From: Leucobacter weissii
GTDB lineage: Bacteria > Actinomycetota > Actinomycetes > Actinomycetales > Microbacteriaceae
Assembly: GCF_017565745.1 (NCBI RefSeq)
Contig: NZ_JAGDYM010000002.1
Coordinates: forward strand, 22,724-86,723
DNA: 64,000 nucleotides
Direction of reading: 5' to 3'
Positions 34,888-48,200 of this stretch are shown here, piece by piece. Position 1 is the first letter of the stretch. Every line of letters begins with the position of its first letter. The notes beneath the pieces are model-generated. The model had not been told where the DNA came from. It made no database searches and saw only the letters and a program-made list of their open reading frames with translations. A program made the position numbers and the translations under genes.

Positions 34888-34890
34888 AAT
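34885..34890 (+). promoter_or_regulatory. -10 box of a probable leaderless transcript for the ccs cluster
   Basis: TAGAAT lies six bases before the GTG at 34897 and overlaps the stop codon of the GNAT gene. Confidence 0.5.
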
Positions 34891-34896
34891 GGTGGT

Positions 34897-35541
34897 GTGA
34901 GCGACAGACTGCTGCATTTGGTGCGCCACGGCGAGGTGCACAACCCCGATGGCGTCCTCTACGGTCGGCTGCCGGGGTTCGGCCTGAGCGAGCGCGGACG
35001 GCGGATGGCGGAGGCGGCCGCTCTCGAGCTGCGGGCGTCCGACCGGACGGTCGCGCAGCTCGTCGCCTCGCCGCTGCAGCGCGCTCAGGAGTCGGCCGCT
35101 CCGATCGCCCAGCTGCTCGGCCTCGAGACGCGCATCGACGAGCGGCTCATCGAGCCGACCAACGCCTTCGAGGGGCTGGTGCGCGATGGTGGGCGCAGCG
35201 CCTTCCGTAATCCTCGTTACTGGCACCGGTTCTGGAATCCCTTCCTGCCGAGCTGGGGGGAGCCGTACCGCCGTATCGCGAATCGGGTGCGCGCGGCGAT
35301 GGACGACGCCTGGGAGGCGTCGCGGGAGGGCGACATCGTCATGGTCAGTCATCAGGCGGTCATCTGGGCTGCTCATCGGGATATCGGCGGCGAGCCGCTG
35401 TTCCACAACCCGGCGAAGCGCCGCTGCGAGCTTTCGAGCATCACCACCTTCGAGCGCCGGGGCGGCCGTTGGTACGAGGTCGACTACCGCACGCCGGGCG
35501 CGGGGCTCGCCGAGGGCTCGATCGACGTGGGGGCGGTGTGA
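34897..35541 (+). CDS. Histidine phosphatase family protein (phosphoglycerate mutase-like)
   Basis: A 214-residue cytosolic phosphatase fold with the catalytic RHGE motif near residue 10 and the second His in MVSHQAVIW. A gene of this type commonly opens the cytochrome c maturation cluster in actinobacteria; why is not established. GTGA overlap with the ResA-like gene. Confidence 0.9.
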   Translation: MSDRLLHLVRHGEVHNPDGVLYGRLPGFGLSERGRRMAEAAALELRASDRTVAQLVASPLQRAQESAAPIAQLLGLETRIDERLIEPTNAFEGLVRDGGRSAFRNPRYWHRFWNPFLPSWGEPYRRIANRVRAAMDDAWEASREGDIVMVSHQAVIWAAHRDIGGEPLFHNPAKRRCELSSITTFERRGGRWYEVDYRTPGAGLAEGSIDVGAV

Positions 35542-36224
35542 ACGGGGCGGCCCGGGTCGTGCCCGGGAGGAGTCGTGCGCTGAGGGCGCATCGCGCGCTG
35601 GTCGCGCCGGCGCTGGCCGCTGCGCTGGTGCTGGTGGGGTGCTCGGGATCCGAGGGCGGTCTGGCGGAGCAGTGGGAGGAGACGAGCGATCAGGGGTTCG
35701 TCTCGGGCGATCGCTCCTCGATCAGCATTCCGCGCGCCGAGCGCACCGATCCGGTGCGTTTCGAGGGGATCACTGAGTACGGCGAGACGATCGGCTCGGG
35801 CGACACTGCCGGTTCGGTCACCGTGGTCAACTTCTGGTATGCCGGGTGCGCGCCCTGCCGGGCCGAGGCGCCGGATCTGGTCGCGGCGCACGCCGAGTTC
35901 GGATCGGATGGCGTGCAGTTCCTCGGCGTGAACACGCGCGACCAGGAGGCGCAGGCCGTGCAGTTCGCCGAGCAGTTCGGCGTCGAGTACCCCTCGATCA
36001 TGGACAATCAGGGCGGACGCGCGGTGCAGCGTGCCTTCGCCGGACAGGTGCCGCTCAACGCGGTGCCGACCACGCTCGTGCTCGATGTCGAGGGGCGCGT
36101 GGCGCACCGGGTGCTGGGTCAGCTCGCAGGCGAGTCTCAGTTGCGCACGCTCATCAAGGAGACCCTGGCCGAGACGGAGGGTGCCGAGCCCGAGGGCGCC
36201 GCTTCCGAGAGCACCGAGCAGTAG
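35538..36224 (+). CDS. resA: ResA/TlpA-like thiol-disulfide lipoprotein
   Basis: A 228-residue exported thioredoxin-fold protein. A signal ends at lipobox LVLVGC (Cys35). The redox motif CAPC is at residues 104-107 (NFWYAGCAPCRAEAP) and the cis-Pro region is LNAVPTTLVLD. It keeps apocytochrome c cysteines reduced outside the membrane, with electrons from CcdA encoded next. Confidence 0.9.
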   Translation: MNGAARVVPGRSRALRAHRALVAPALAAALVLVGCSGSEGGLAEQWEETSDQGFVSGDRSSISIPRAERTDPVRFEGITEYGETIGSGDTAGSVTVVNFWYAGCAPCRAEAPDLVAAHAEFGSDGVQFLGVNTRDQEAQAVQFAEQFGVEYPSIMDNQGGRAVQRAFAGQVPLNAVPTTLVLDVEGRVAHRVLGQLAGESQLRTLIKETLAETEGAEPEGAASESTEQ

Positions 36225-36226
36225 CG

Positions 36227-36953
36227 GTGGATGTGGGCGAGGTGGTCGCCGACGGGCAGTTGCTCGTCGCGGCGCTGATCGCGCTCGCTGCGGGGCTCGT
36301 CTCCTTCCTCTCGCCCTGCGTGCTCCCGCTCGTCCCCGGCTACCTCGCCTATGTCGGCGCGAGCGCGGGATCCGGTCCCGGCGAGACGCCCGCGCGGACC
36401 CGGCTGGTGGTCGGGGCGCTGCTCTTCGTGCTGGGGTTCACTGCGGTGCTGGTCGCCTTTCTCGCGGCCGCGGGCACCGTCGGCGTCTGGCTGCTCGAGT
36501 GGGAGGGCGTCCTCACCCGGGTCATCGGAGTGTTCGTGATCGCGATGGGCCTCGTGTTCATGGGGTTCTTCGGCATGATGCAGAGCACCAGGAAGCTGCG
36601 GATCAGGCCGCGGCTCGGGCTGGTCGGCGCTCCGGTGCTGGGGGTCGTGTTCGCGATCGGATGGACGCCGTGCCTCGGCCCGACCCTGACGGTGATCATG
36701 GGGCTGGGCCTGCAGCAGGGTTCGGTGGCGCGCGCCGTGATCCTCGCCGTGGTGTACTGCCTCGGGCTCGGGATCCCGTTCGTGCTGGCGGCCTTCGGCT
36801 TCGCCTGGATGACCCAGACCATGACATTCTTCAAGCGGCATATACGTGCGGTGAACGTGATCGGCGGTGCGCTGATGATCCTGATCGGCGTGCTGATGGT
36901 GACGGGTCTCTGGAGCAGGATGATGTTCGAATTGCAGGCGGTGATCGGCGGTT

Positions 36954-36970
<17 letters not shown>
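36227..36970 (+). CDS. ccdA: Cytochrome c biogenesis protein CcdA
   Basis: A 247-residue membrane protein with six helices that passes electrons from cytosolic thioredoxin to ResA. The two membrane cysteines are in LSPCVLPLVPGYL and GWTPCLGPTL. The GTG start at 36227 is two bases after the resA stop; GTG 36233 is an alternative. It overlaps resB by 17 bases. Confidence 0.92.
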
Positions 36971-38633
<1,663 letters not shown>

Positions 38634-39251
38634 GTGTCGAGGGGAGCATGCTCTCAGCTTTGATGAAGCGCTAGAGATCTCCATGTCTATCCGGGCGGTG
38701 CGATCACTATTGTGGTGGTGTATCGACCGGCGTGGCACCCGCGGTGTTCAAGAAGCCCATGCCTCGGCGTTGTCAGGGTGCCGGCCCGGCCGATAACCTC
38801 AAGGAAATGCTGGCCACCCGTGATGTCTGGCCGGCCTACTCAGATTTGGCCAGCAGGACGTTAGCCCAAAGGCTTGACCCGAGAAGTACTTGACTTGGGA
38901 GTGGCAGAAGAACAGGACCGTGATGAGTTGCGCGGCCTTGAATCGGAGCTGCGGTAGGCCAAGCGTGACGGGGATCTCGACATGATCGGAGACGCGCGAG
39001 TTGACCCGCGTGCCCAGGTTGAACGACTCGAAGTCACTTGGCGCTCGTATCTTGAGTAACGGCCCCTGCTGAGAACGGTGACACGAACCTCGGTGGGTGA
39101 ATAATGCCTGCGCTCATAGACATTCCTTCTCTGAGTGAGTGCTGGGTCCGGTAGGGAGTGTTCCGTTTGTTTCGGCCAGTTGTAGGCGGGCGGAACGTGG
39201 CGGGTAGACCGCTTCGTCTTCGATGGTGTGACGGTTCAGCCTCATGCAGAG
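38634..39251. other. Gene-poor junction between resB and the array trailer
   Basis: No intact gene is supported. GC content drops compared with resB and several short frames end early. It contains the possible remnant at 38901-39059. The 190 bases before the array show no promoter that would suggest plus-strand transcription of the array. This is the likely left boundary of the CRISPR island. Confidence 0.5.
38901..39059 (+). pseudogene. Possible remnant of a small gene with an in-frame stop
   Basis: A 53-codon frame starting VAEEQDRDELRGLESELR is stopped by TAG at 38954-38956. It continues after it with AKRDGDLDMIGDARV and ends at TAA 39057. The charged helical composition on both sides of the stop looks protein-coding. 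I do not recognise the family. Confidence 0.25.
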
Positions 39252-42200
39252 TGGTGTGTCCCCGCGGGTGCGGGGCGGACTGCTCCAGGCAGAGGCAGAC
39301 GAGAACGCGGAGCGGCTCATCCCCGCGGGTGCGGGGCGGACTGGGCCGCGAACAACGCCGGCGTGGAACTGCCGGGCTCATCCCCCCGGGTGCGGGGCGG
39401 ACCCGGCGCGAGTGCTCGCTCTGCGACCGGTGACGGGCTCATCCCCGCGGGTGCGGGGCGGACGGATGCGGAACCTCAGCGCCGCACAACCTCGGGGGCT
39501 CATCCCCGCGGGTGCGGGGCGGACAGCGTACAGCGACTGATCCGCCTTCCGCCGACGGGCTCATCCCCGCGGGTGCGGGGCGGACTCAGCCCAGGAGCCC
39601 GGTCGCCAGAGCCACGCGGGCTCATCCCCGCGGGTGCGGGGCGGACCGGGTCTCTCGGCCGATCACGGCCCCTGAGTCGGGCTCATCCCCGCGGGTGCGG
39701 GGCGGACGCACCCTCCCCGAAACCCTGCGCGTGCATCGAGGGCTCATCCCCGCGGGTGCGGGGCGGACGCTGCCGCCTTCGCGCTGATCGGCACGACCCG
39801 GGGCTCATCCCCGCGGGTGCGGGGCGGACGCCGTCCGCGAGGTCTTTGAAGCTGCGTTCGAGGGCTCATCCCCGCGGGTGCGGGGCGGACCACTGCGCGC
39901 CCGGATTCAGCAGATCGGCGGGGGGCTCATCCCCGCGGGTGCGGGGCGGACCTGGTGCAGTGACCGTGAGCGTGGCCCGGACGGGGCTCATCCCCGCGGG
40001 TGCGGGGCGGACGGTTACTCGCTTTCGGTGGTGGGTTTGCTGGTGGGCTCATCCCCGCGGGTGCGGGGCGGACATAGTCGAGGGGTTCCGTGCGGGAGGC
40101 TTGGAGGGCTCATCCCCGCGGGTGCGGGGCGGACCATTCAGAGTCTCCACCCGACGCCCGGAGACGGGGCTCATCCCCGCGGGTGCGGGGCGGACTTTAT
40201 GAACTTGAAGGAATCGACTTGCTCATCGGGCTCATCCCCGCGGGTGCGGGGCGGACAGCTTCCCGAACGGGGCTACTGCAAGCTGGACGGGCTCATCCCC
40301 GCGGGTGCGGGGCGGACAGGCTCTTACCCACGGGTTTCCTCCTCGATCAGGGCTCATCCCCGCGGGTGCGGGGCGGACCCGGCGGCGATCTGCGAGGTCA
40401 TCTCCTCCGCGGGCTCATCTCCGCGGGTGCGGGGCGGACATCCAGGTGATCGGGGACGACAGCCACGCGGCGGGCTCATCCCCGCGGGTGCGGGGCGGAC
40501 TGCTCGATGACGGCCGCAGGGTGAGTGGTCGAGGGCTCATCCCCGCGGGTGCGGGGCGGACTTGCTTGTCAAAACAAGCATTGCAATTGCTTATGGCTCA
40601 TCCCCGCGGGTGCGGGGCGGACGGCAGGTTCTTTCGTGAGAACCCTACAAAGACGGGCTCATCCCCGCGGGTGCGGGGCGGACTTCTCGATCGTGTTCCG
40701 GGCGTCATCGATGCCGGGCTCATCCCCGCGGGTGCGGGGCGGACCTTGTAGAACGAAACTACTACCTTCAAGCCCTGGGCTCATCCCCGCGGGTGCGGGG
40801 CGGACAGATCGTCAATGGTGGGATCGTCGTCCGACTTGGGCTCATCCCCGCGGGTGCGGGGCGGACAGATCGTCAATGGTGGGATCGTCGTCCGACTTGG
40901 GCTCATCCCCGCGGGTGCGGGGCGGACAGCATCAGGCGCTTCATGGCTCGCAACAGCACGGGCTCATCCCCGCGGGTGCGGGGCGGACAACTCATCGCGG
41001 AGCCGATTCATCCGCCTCGTGGGCTCATCCCCGCGGGTGCGGGGCGGACCACGCCTCCGTCCACGAATCGGGCTGGCCCGTGGGCTCATCCCCGCGGGTG
41101 CTGGGCGGACATGCCCGTGATCTCATCGAGCAGCACGTCGCCGGGCTCATCCCCGCGGGTGCGGGGCGGACTGTTTCGACCTCCAGGCGGGATGCCCGGA
41201 CTGGGGCTCATCCCCGCGGGTGCGGGGCGGACCGCTCGCAGCAAGCGCACATTTTATTCGCGGCGGGCTCATCCCCGCGGGTGCGGGGCGGACTGCCGCT
41301 CCCACTCGTTCCCATCCAGGCCGACGGGCTCATCCCCGCGGGTGCGGGGCGGACCTGGGCCGCAGGAAGGCCGAGGCACTCGCCGAGGGCTCATCCCCGC
41401 GGGTGCGGGGCGGACCGGTGAGATCGCGGTGGAGGTGACGACCCGCGGGGCTCATCCCCGCGGGTGCGGGGCGGACTTCCTCGGCGATGCCTGGGACAAC
41501 ATCGCCGGGGGCTCATCCCCGCGGGTGCGGGGCGGACTCGATCGCCCGACAGTTCACGGTGAATCGTGAGGGCTCATCCCCGCGGGTGCGGGGCGGACCG
41601 GCTGTGCTTTTCACGACTGAGGCGGGAGACGGGCTCATCCCCGCGGGTGCGGGGCGGACTTCACGATCCGGCCGACCGCATCCGGGACGCGGGGCTCATC
41701 CCCGCGGGTGCGGGGCGGACCTCGGTGGTCATGATGGGTGTGTCCTCTCAGGGGGCTCATCCCCGCGGGTGCGGGGCGGACCTCGGTGGTCATGATGGGT
41801 GTGTCCTCTCAGGGGGCTCATCCCCGCGGGTGCGGGGCGGACCCTCTGGGCCTGCTCGAGGTCATGCCCGCAGCGGGCTCATCCCCGCGGGTGCGGGGCG
41901 GACGCCCCCGAGTGCTCGTCGACCGTGCTGAGGTCGGGCTCATCCCCGCGGGTGCGGGGCGGACCCGGCCGACGTGCAATTCCTCGAATCGCAGCAGGGC
42001 TCATCCCCGCGGGTGCGGGGCGGACCGAAACGGGCGTGTTGTCTGCCAAATCGACGATGGCTCATCCCCGCGGGTGCGGGGCGGACAAGTTCGCGAGCAA
42101 TCCGAACGTGACAAGCAAGGGCTCATCCCCGCGGGTGCGGGGCGGACCCTCGTCACCGACCCCGACAGTCTCGACCGGCGGGCTCATCCCCGCGGGTGCG

Positions 42201-45200
42201 GGGCGGACGTCTGCGCCGACTGTGACGGCACCTGGCGTGCGGGCTCATCCCCGCGGGTGCGGGGCGGACGAGAAGTGGCCCGACCGGCCCAGCCGGGTCG
42301 CGGGCTCATCCCCGCGGGTGCGGGGCGGACGAGCTGGACGATACGCCCGAGCTTCGGGCCGAGGGCTCATCCCCGCGGGTGCGGGGCGGACAGGGGGCGA
42401 CCGGCGAGCTTCTCGATCACCCGGGGCTCATCCCCGCGGGTGCGGGGCGGACTTCGGCCTGTGGGGCGCAGACACGCTCAGCTCGGGCTCATCCCCGCGG
42501 GTGCGGGGCGGACTCCAGCGTGTCATACGACGCGAACGCCAACGAGGGCTCATCCCCGCGGGTGCGGGGCGGACCGCTCAGGCTCTACCGGATTATCCAA
42601 GTGCCGGGGCTCATCCCCGCGGGTGCGGGGCGGACAGCGACGCAACTTTCCGGGCGGCAAGGGTGCTGGGCTCATCCCCGCGGGTGCGGGGCGGACCAGC
42701 TCGCCGAGCGCCGCCGCTTCCTCATCGGGGGCTCATCCCCGCGGGTGCGGGGCGGACTTCGGGAGTGAATTACACTCAGGCAGAGGTTCGGGCTCATCCC
42801 CGCGGGTGCGGGGCGGACCACCATCGTGGCAGTGCCCGCCACGGGTTACAGGGCTCATCCCCGCGGGTGCGGGGCGGACCTCACGTTTAACGACGTTCGC
42901 CCCGGCGCGGTGGGCTCATCCCCGCGGGTGCGGGGCGGACATCGCGGACGGCGGCAACGAGGTAGTTGCTGAGGGCTCATCCCCGCGGGTGCGGGGCGGA
43001 CCCGGACTGCCGCTGCAGTTCGATGATGTCGATGGGCTCATCCCCGCGGGTGCGGGGCGGACTACCAGACCGTGCAGAACGGCAGGATCAGCCTGGGCTC
43101 ATCCCCGCGGGTGCGGGGCGGACACCTGAATACTGAAGCCGGTCTCCGTGACGGAGGGCTCATCCCCGCGGGTGCGGGGCGGACGCGCTCCTGCTCGGCT
43201 TCGAGTAGCTTGCCGAGGGCTCATCCCCGCGGGTGCGGGGCGGACTTGGTGGTGGTCTTCTCGCGGACGAGGTTGCCGGGCTCATCCCCGCGGGTGCGGG
43301 GCGGACTCGGGATCTTAGTTCCGTGCGTCGCGAGTAGTGGGCTCATCCCCGCGGGTGCGGGGCGGACTTTCGAAGATGCCGATACCGCTCGGGAATCATG
43401 GGCTCATCCCCGCGGGTGCGGGGCGGACAAGCAACGCGGAAACACGTCTCAATATGACGAGGGCTCATCCCCGCGGGTGCGGGGCGGACTTCGTTCACCC
43501 GGACGGCCGACGTCGGACCCTGGGCTCATCCCCGCGGGTGCGGGGCGGACAGCTTCGGCCTGGAGGAAGGCTCCGCGGGCGGGGGCTCATCCCCGCGGGT
43601 GCGGGGCGGACGTGATTGCAACGCACAGATTTGCTCCGTAGCCGGGCTCATCCCCGCGGGTGCGGGGCGGACCTATGCCTCGCATTGTTGTATCTGATTG
43701 GATTGGGCTCATCCCCGCGGGTGCGGGGCGGACCTTCCCTGCATTCAAATCAAAGGTAGTTCGCAGGGCTCATCCCCGCGGGTGCGGGGCGGACGGCACG
43801 AGAAGCGACTGGATCGCATCGGGGACGGGCTCATCCCCGCGGGTGCGGGGCGGACACGACGCCGGGAACCCCTCCGGCTGGGACGTCGGGCTCATCCCCG
43901 CGGGTGCGGGGCGGACTCGTTGACCGCGCGCACCCGGACGCGGATCGTGGGCTCATCCCCGCGGGTGCGGGGCGGACCGCGCGTCGAAGTCCACGACGCT
44001 GTTCTGCCTGGGCTCATCCCCGCGGGTGCGGGGCGGACATGTCCCGCACCCATAGTGACGGCTTGTTCGAGGGCTCATCCCCGCGGGTGCGGGGCGGACG
44101 ATCCAGGTGATCGGGGACGACAGCCACGCGGCGGGCTCATCCCCGCGGGTGCGGGGCGGACGGGACATGGTGGTGGTCCTTTCAGTCGAGGGGGGGCTCA
44201 TCCCCGCGGGTGCGGGGCGGACACGAGCGCGGGATACACGGCCGGGCGGGCCGGGGGCTCATCCCCGCGGGTGCGGGGCGGACACCCTCACCTCCGGGAA
44301 GGCGGGCCGGAAACGGGGCTCATCCCCGCGGGTGCGGGGCGGACGCGACCTTCAAGGGGCTCACCCCGACCGCCGCGGGCTCATCCCCGCGGGTGCGGGG
44401 CGGACCTGATGCCCATCTACACGGGCACCGTGCGCGAGGGCTCATCCCCGCGGGTGCGGGGCGGACCTTGGACTTCACGGTGACCTTCTTCGGATACGGG
44501 GCTCATCCCCGCGGGTGCGGGGCGGACGTTCTCCACCGCATCGAACGTGTCATATGACTGTGGCTCATCCCCGCGGGTGCGGGGCGGACGATCAGAACCA
44601 GCGACGGCTCAGCCGTACGTGGGGCTCATCCCCGCGGGTGCGGGGCGGACCTCATTCCATATTCGCGTTCGCACAATAGAGAGGGCTCATCCCCGCGGGT
44701 GCGGGGCGGACATGACCAAACACGACAATCTGCCGGATCGGTAGGGCTCATCCCCGCGGGTGCGGGGCGGACCTCGGCATGGTCGGCTTCTCCGAGGAGG
44801 GCCGGGGCTCATCCCCGCGGGTGCGGGGCGGACGGAATGGTAAAGGTTTCGATGGGACCGAACCTGGGCTCATCCCCGCGGGTGCGGGGCGGACACACTC
44901 CCACGGGAGTGTAAACGGGAGAACGCGGGCTCATCCCCGCGGGTGCGGGGCGGACGTAGGCTGTGCCGCATTGGAGACTCTAATGTAGGGCTCATCCCCG
45001 CGGGTGCGGGGCGGACCTCTTCCTTGTATCGACGGAGATAAACGAATTGGGCTCATCCCCGCGGGTGCGGGGCGGACGCACCCGAGTCATGCATCTTATT
45101 GAGTTCGTTGGGCTCATCCCCGCGGGTGCGGGGCGGACAGGAACAGCACGTGAAGGTGCGCGTGCCAGCCGGGCTCATCCCCGCGGGTGCGGGGCGGACG

Positions 45201-48200
45201 CCTCGGCCGGCGCTGCCCCACCTGCGGCATGGGGCTCATCCCCGCGGGTGCGGGGCGGACTCGACCGTGCTCGCGATCACTGCCGGCGGCTTGGGCTCAT
45301 CCCCGCGGGTGCGGGGCGGACGAGGAGCGCAGCATGGACCGCGGCAGCGGCCGGGGCTCATCCCCGCGGGTGCGGGGCGGACCGGACCCTCTGCACCCTC
45401 GACTACGCTCCCCTGGGCTCATCCCCGCGGGTGCGGGGCGGACTCGGGCACCGCCGGCGAGGCGAAGGCCGGCCCGGGCTCATCCCCGCGGGTGCGGGGC
45501 GGACTCGCCTCCTCGAATGTGATTTCAACAGACATGGGGCTCATCCCCGCGGGTGCGGGGCGGACATACAGCCGGAGGTCGGCGGCGGTCACGATGGGGG
45601 CTCATCCCCGCGGGTGCGGGGCGGACGAACTGGACGATACGCCCGAGCTTCGGACGGAGGGCTCATCCCCGCGGGTGCGGGGCGGACAGCTGCCCGAGCC
45701 AGTTGTCCGGCAACCCCTTGGGCTCATCCCCGCGGGTGCGGGGCGGACGCTCCCTGCTCGGTTTCGGCGTACTCGATAAGGGGCTCATCCCCGCGGGTGC
45801 GGGGCGGACTCCCGGTAGACGGTCTTCTCGGCGCGGGTGGGGGGCTCATCCCCGCGGGTGCGGGGCGGACTGTTCATCACAAGCTGGGCGCGCGATCTGA
45901 CAGGGCTCATCCCCGCGGGTGCGGGGCGGACGGGGTATCCCCATTCCATAACACTCGCGTAACGGGCTCATCCCCGCGGGTGCGGGGCGGACGAGCTGGT
46001 CACGACCGAGGCGACGCGGCGGGAGGGCTCATCCCCGCGGGTGCGGGGCGGACGATCGATCTCACTCTGGAGGACGCATGAAGTCGGGCTCATCCCCGCG
46101 GGTGCGGGGCGGACTCGCTACGACGCCAGGCGCCAACTGTCTCGCAGGGCTCATCCCCGCGGGTGCGGGGCGGACTTGTAGACGTGCACGCCGATGAAGC
46201 GGCCCGCGGGCTCATCCCCGCGGGTGCGGGGCGGACGCGATCCGCGTCATTAACCATCCGAACGCGACGGGCTCATCCCCGCGGGTGCGGGGCGGACCTT
46301 GGCATATCCGGAGGAGGGGCCCGCGGCGCGGGCTCATCCCCGCGGGTGCGGGGCGGACTCGATGAAGCTCGGGAGCGCGGCGAGGAGCCCGGGCTCATCC
46401 CCGCGGGTGCGGGGCGGACAAGCTGAAGCGAAGATTATGCAGGGAGAGTTTGGGCTCATCCCCGCGGGTGCGGGGCGGACCACCTCATGCTTCCGAACTC
46501 CGTCAAGGGATGGGGCTCATCCCCGCGGGTGCGGGGCGGACTTCGTGCTTCTAGGAGGCGTCCATGGTTGATCGGGCTCATCCCCGCGGGTGCGGGGCGG
46601 ACCCTGCCGGTCCTGGTCGGATGCGCCGGCGCGGGGGCTCATCCCCGCGGGTGCGGGGCGGACGGGTCTTTCTCTTTGAAAGGGGTAGGACATGAGGGCT
46701 CATCCCCGCGGGTGCGGGGCGGACATCGACACCCGCATCGAGGGCGACCTGTGGGAGGGCTCATCCCCGCGGGTGCGGGGCGGACCGCTGTCACCCGCTA
46801 CGTCGGCCGCGTCTTCGGGGCTCATCCCCGCGGGTGCGGGGCGGACTCGGCCTGCTCCGAGCCCGGTGCGACGCTCGCGGGCTCATCCCCGCGGGTGCGG
46901 GGCGGACAGGTCGCCCTTGGCCTGCACCTTGTCGACGTCGGGCTCATCCCCGCGGGTGCGGGGCGGACGTCGCCTGAGTGCTGTACACCCACGCCGACAC
47001 GGGCTCATCCCCGCGGGTGCGGGGCGGACTCAGCCCAGGAGCCCGGGCGCCAGATCCACGCGGGCTCATCCCCGCGGGTGCGGGGCGGACCCTTGATACC
47101 GGCCCGCCACCCGAAGGCGTCCGGGCTCATCCCCGCGGGTGCGGGGCGGACGTCGAGTTCTGGCCGCTGGAGACCGGCCCGAAGGGCTCATCCCCGCGGG
47201 TGCGGGGCGGACGTTCCTACAATGCGTTACTTGGTGACGGGGGTGGGCTCATCCCCGCGGGTGCGGGGCGGACCACCTCACGGGTCTGGCCGAGGCCGAG
47301 GCAGCGGGCTCATCCCCGCGGGTGCGGGGCGGACCCGTGCCGCAGGCAATACGTGTTCTCAACGGTGGGCTCATCCCCGCGGGTGCGGGGCGGACTCACG
47401 TGATTGGCTGCTCGAGGAGGCTCGCGAGGGCTCATCCCCGCGGGTGCGGGGCGGACGGCCCTGCGTGCCTGCCGTGAGTTGGTGGCTGGGGCTCATCCCC
47501 GCGGGTGCGGGGCGGACCGGTCGAGAGCATCGAACGCCAGTCGCTCGAAGGGCTCATCCCCGCGGGTGCGGGGCGGACTTTGTTCACTGAGGATGCCGTG
47601 GTGGAGTGGCGGGCTCATCCCCGCGGGTGCGGGGCGGACGTGAGAACGGCGGCGGCAAGTCTCTCGCCATGGGGCTCATCCCCGCGGGTGCGGGGCGGAC
47701 CCGTGCTCCCAGCGGTGGGCTGTGGCGGTGATGGGCTCATCCCCGCGGGTGCGGGGCGGACTACAACATGGCCAAGGTCTGGCAGAAAGAACGGGGCTCA
47801 TCCCCGCGGGTGCGGGGCGGACGTGCCGCCGGTGTAGGCGCGCTCCAGCAGCTCGGGCTCATCCCCGCGGGTGCGGGGCGGACTCCGGGATCGAGGTGAA
47901 GAACCCGACGATGTCGGGCTCATCCCCGCGGGTGCGGGGCGGACCTCGTCGCCTATGGCGACCTCGACGCCGCAGCGGGCTCATCCCCGCGGGTGCGGGG
48001 CGGACTTCGAGTTGCAGCGTGCGCAGGCCGGACGCAGGGGCTCATCCCCGCGGGTGCGGGGCGGACTCGACGCTCATCCTCACCCCTCCTGGCCGCGCGG
48101 GCTCATCCCCGCGGGTGCGGGGCGGACAGCACGGCGTCCGATCCGTTCGACGCGGGGATGGGCTCATCCCCGCGGGTGCGGGGCGGACAGCGCAATGCTA

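Noticed and set aside
39034..39120. Short minus-strand frame MSAGIIHPPRF with a GAAGGA site upstream, next to the array trailer
   Set aside because: 27 codons, no family match and atypical composition. The ribosome-binding-like site alone is not enough.
39060..39251. Leader at the left end of the array
   Set aside because: The repeat orientation, the degenerate left-most repeat, and the position of cas1 and of the variant spacers at the right end all place the leader on the right.
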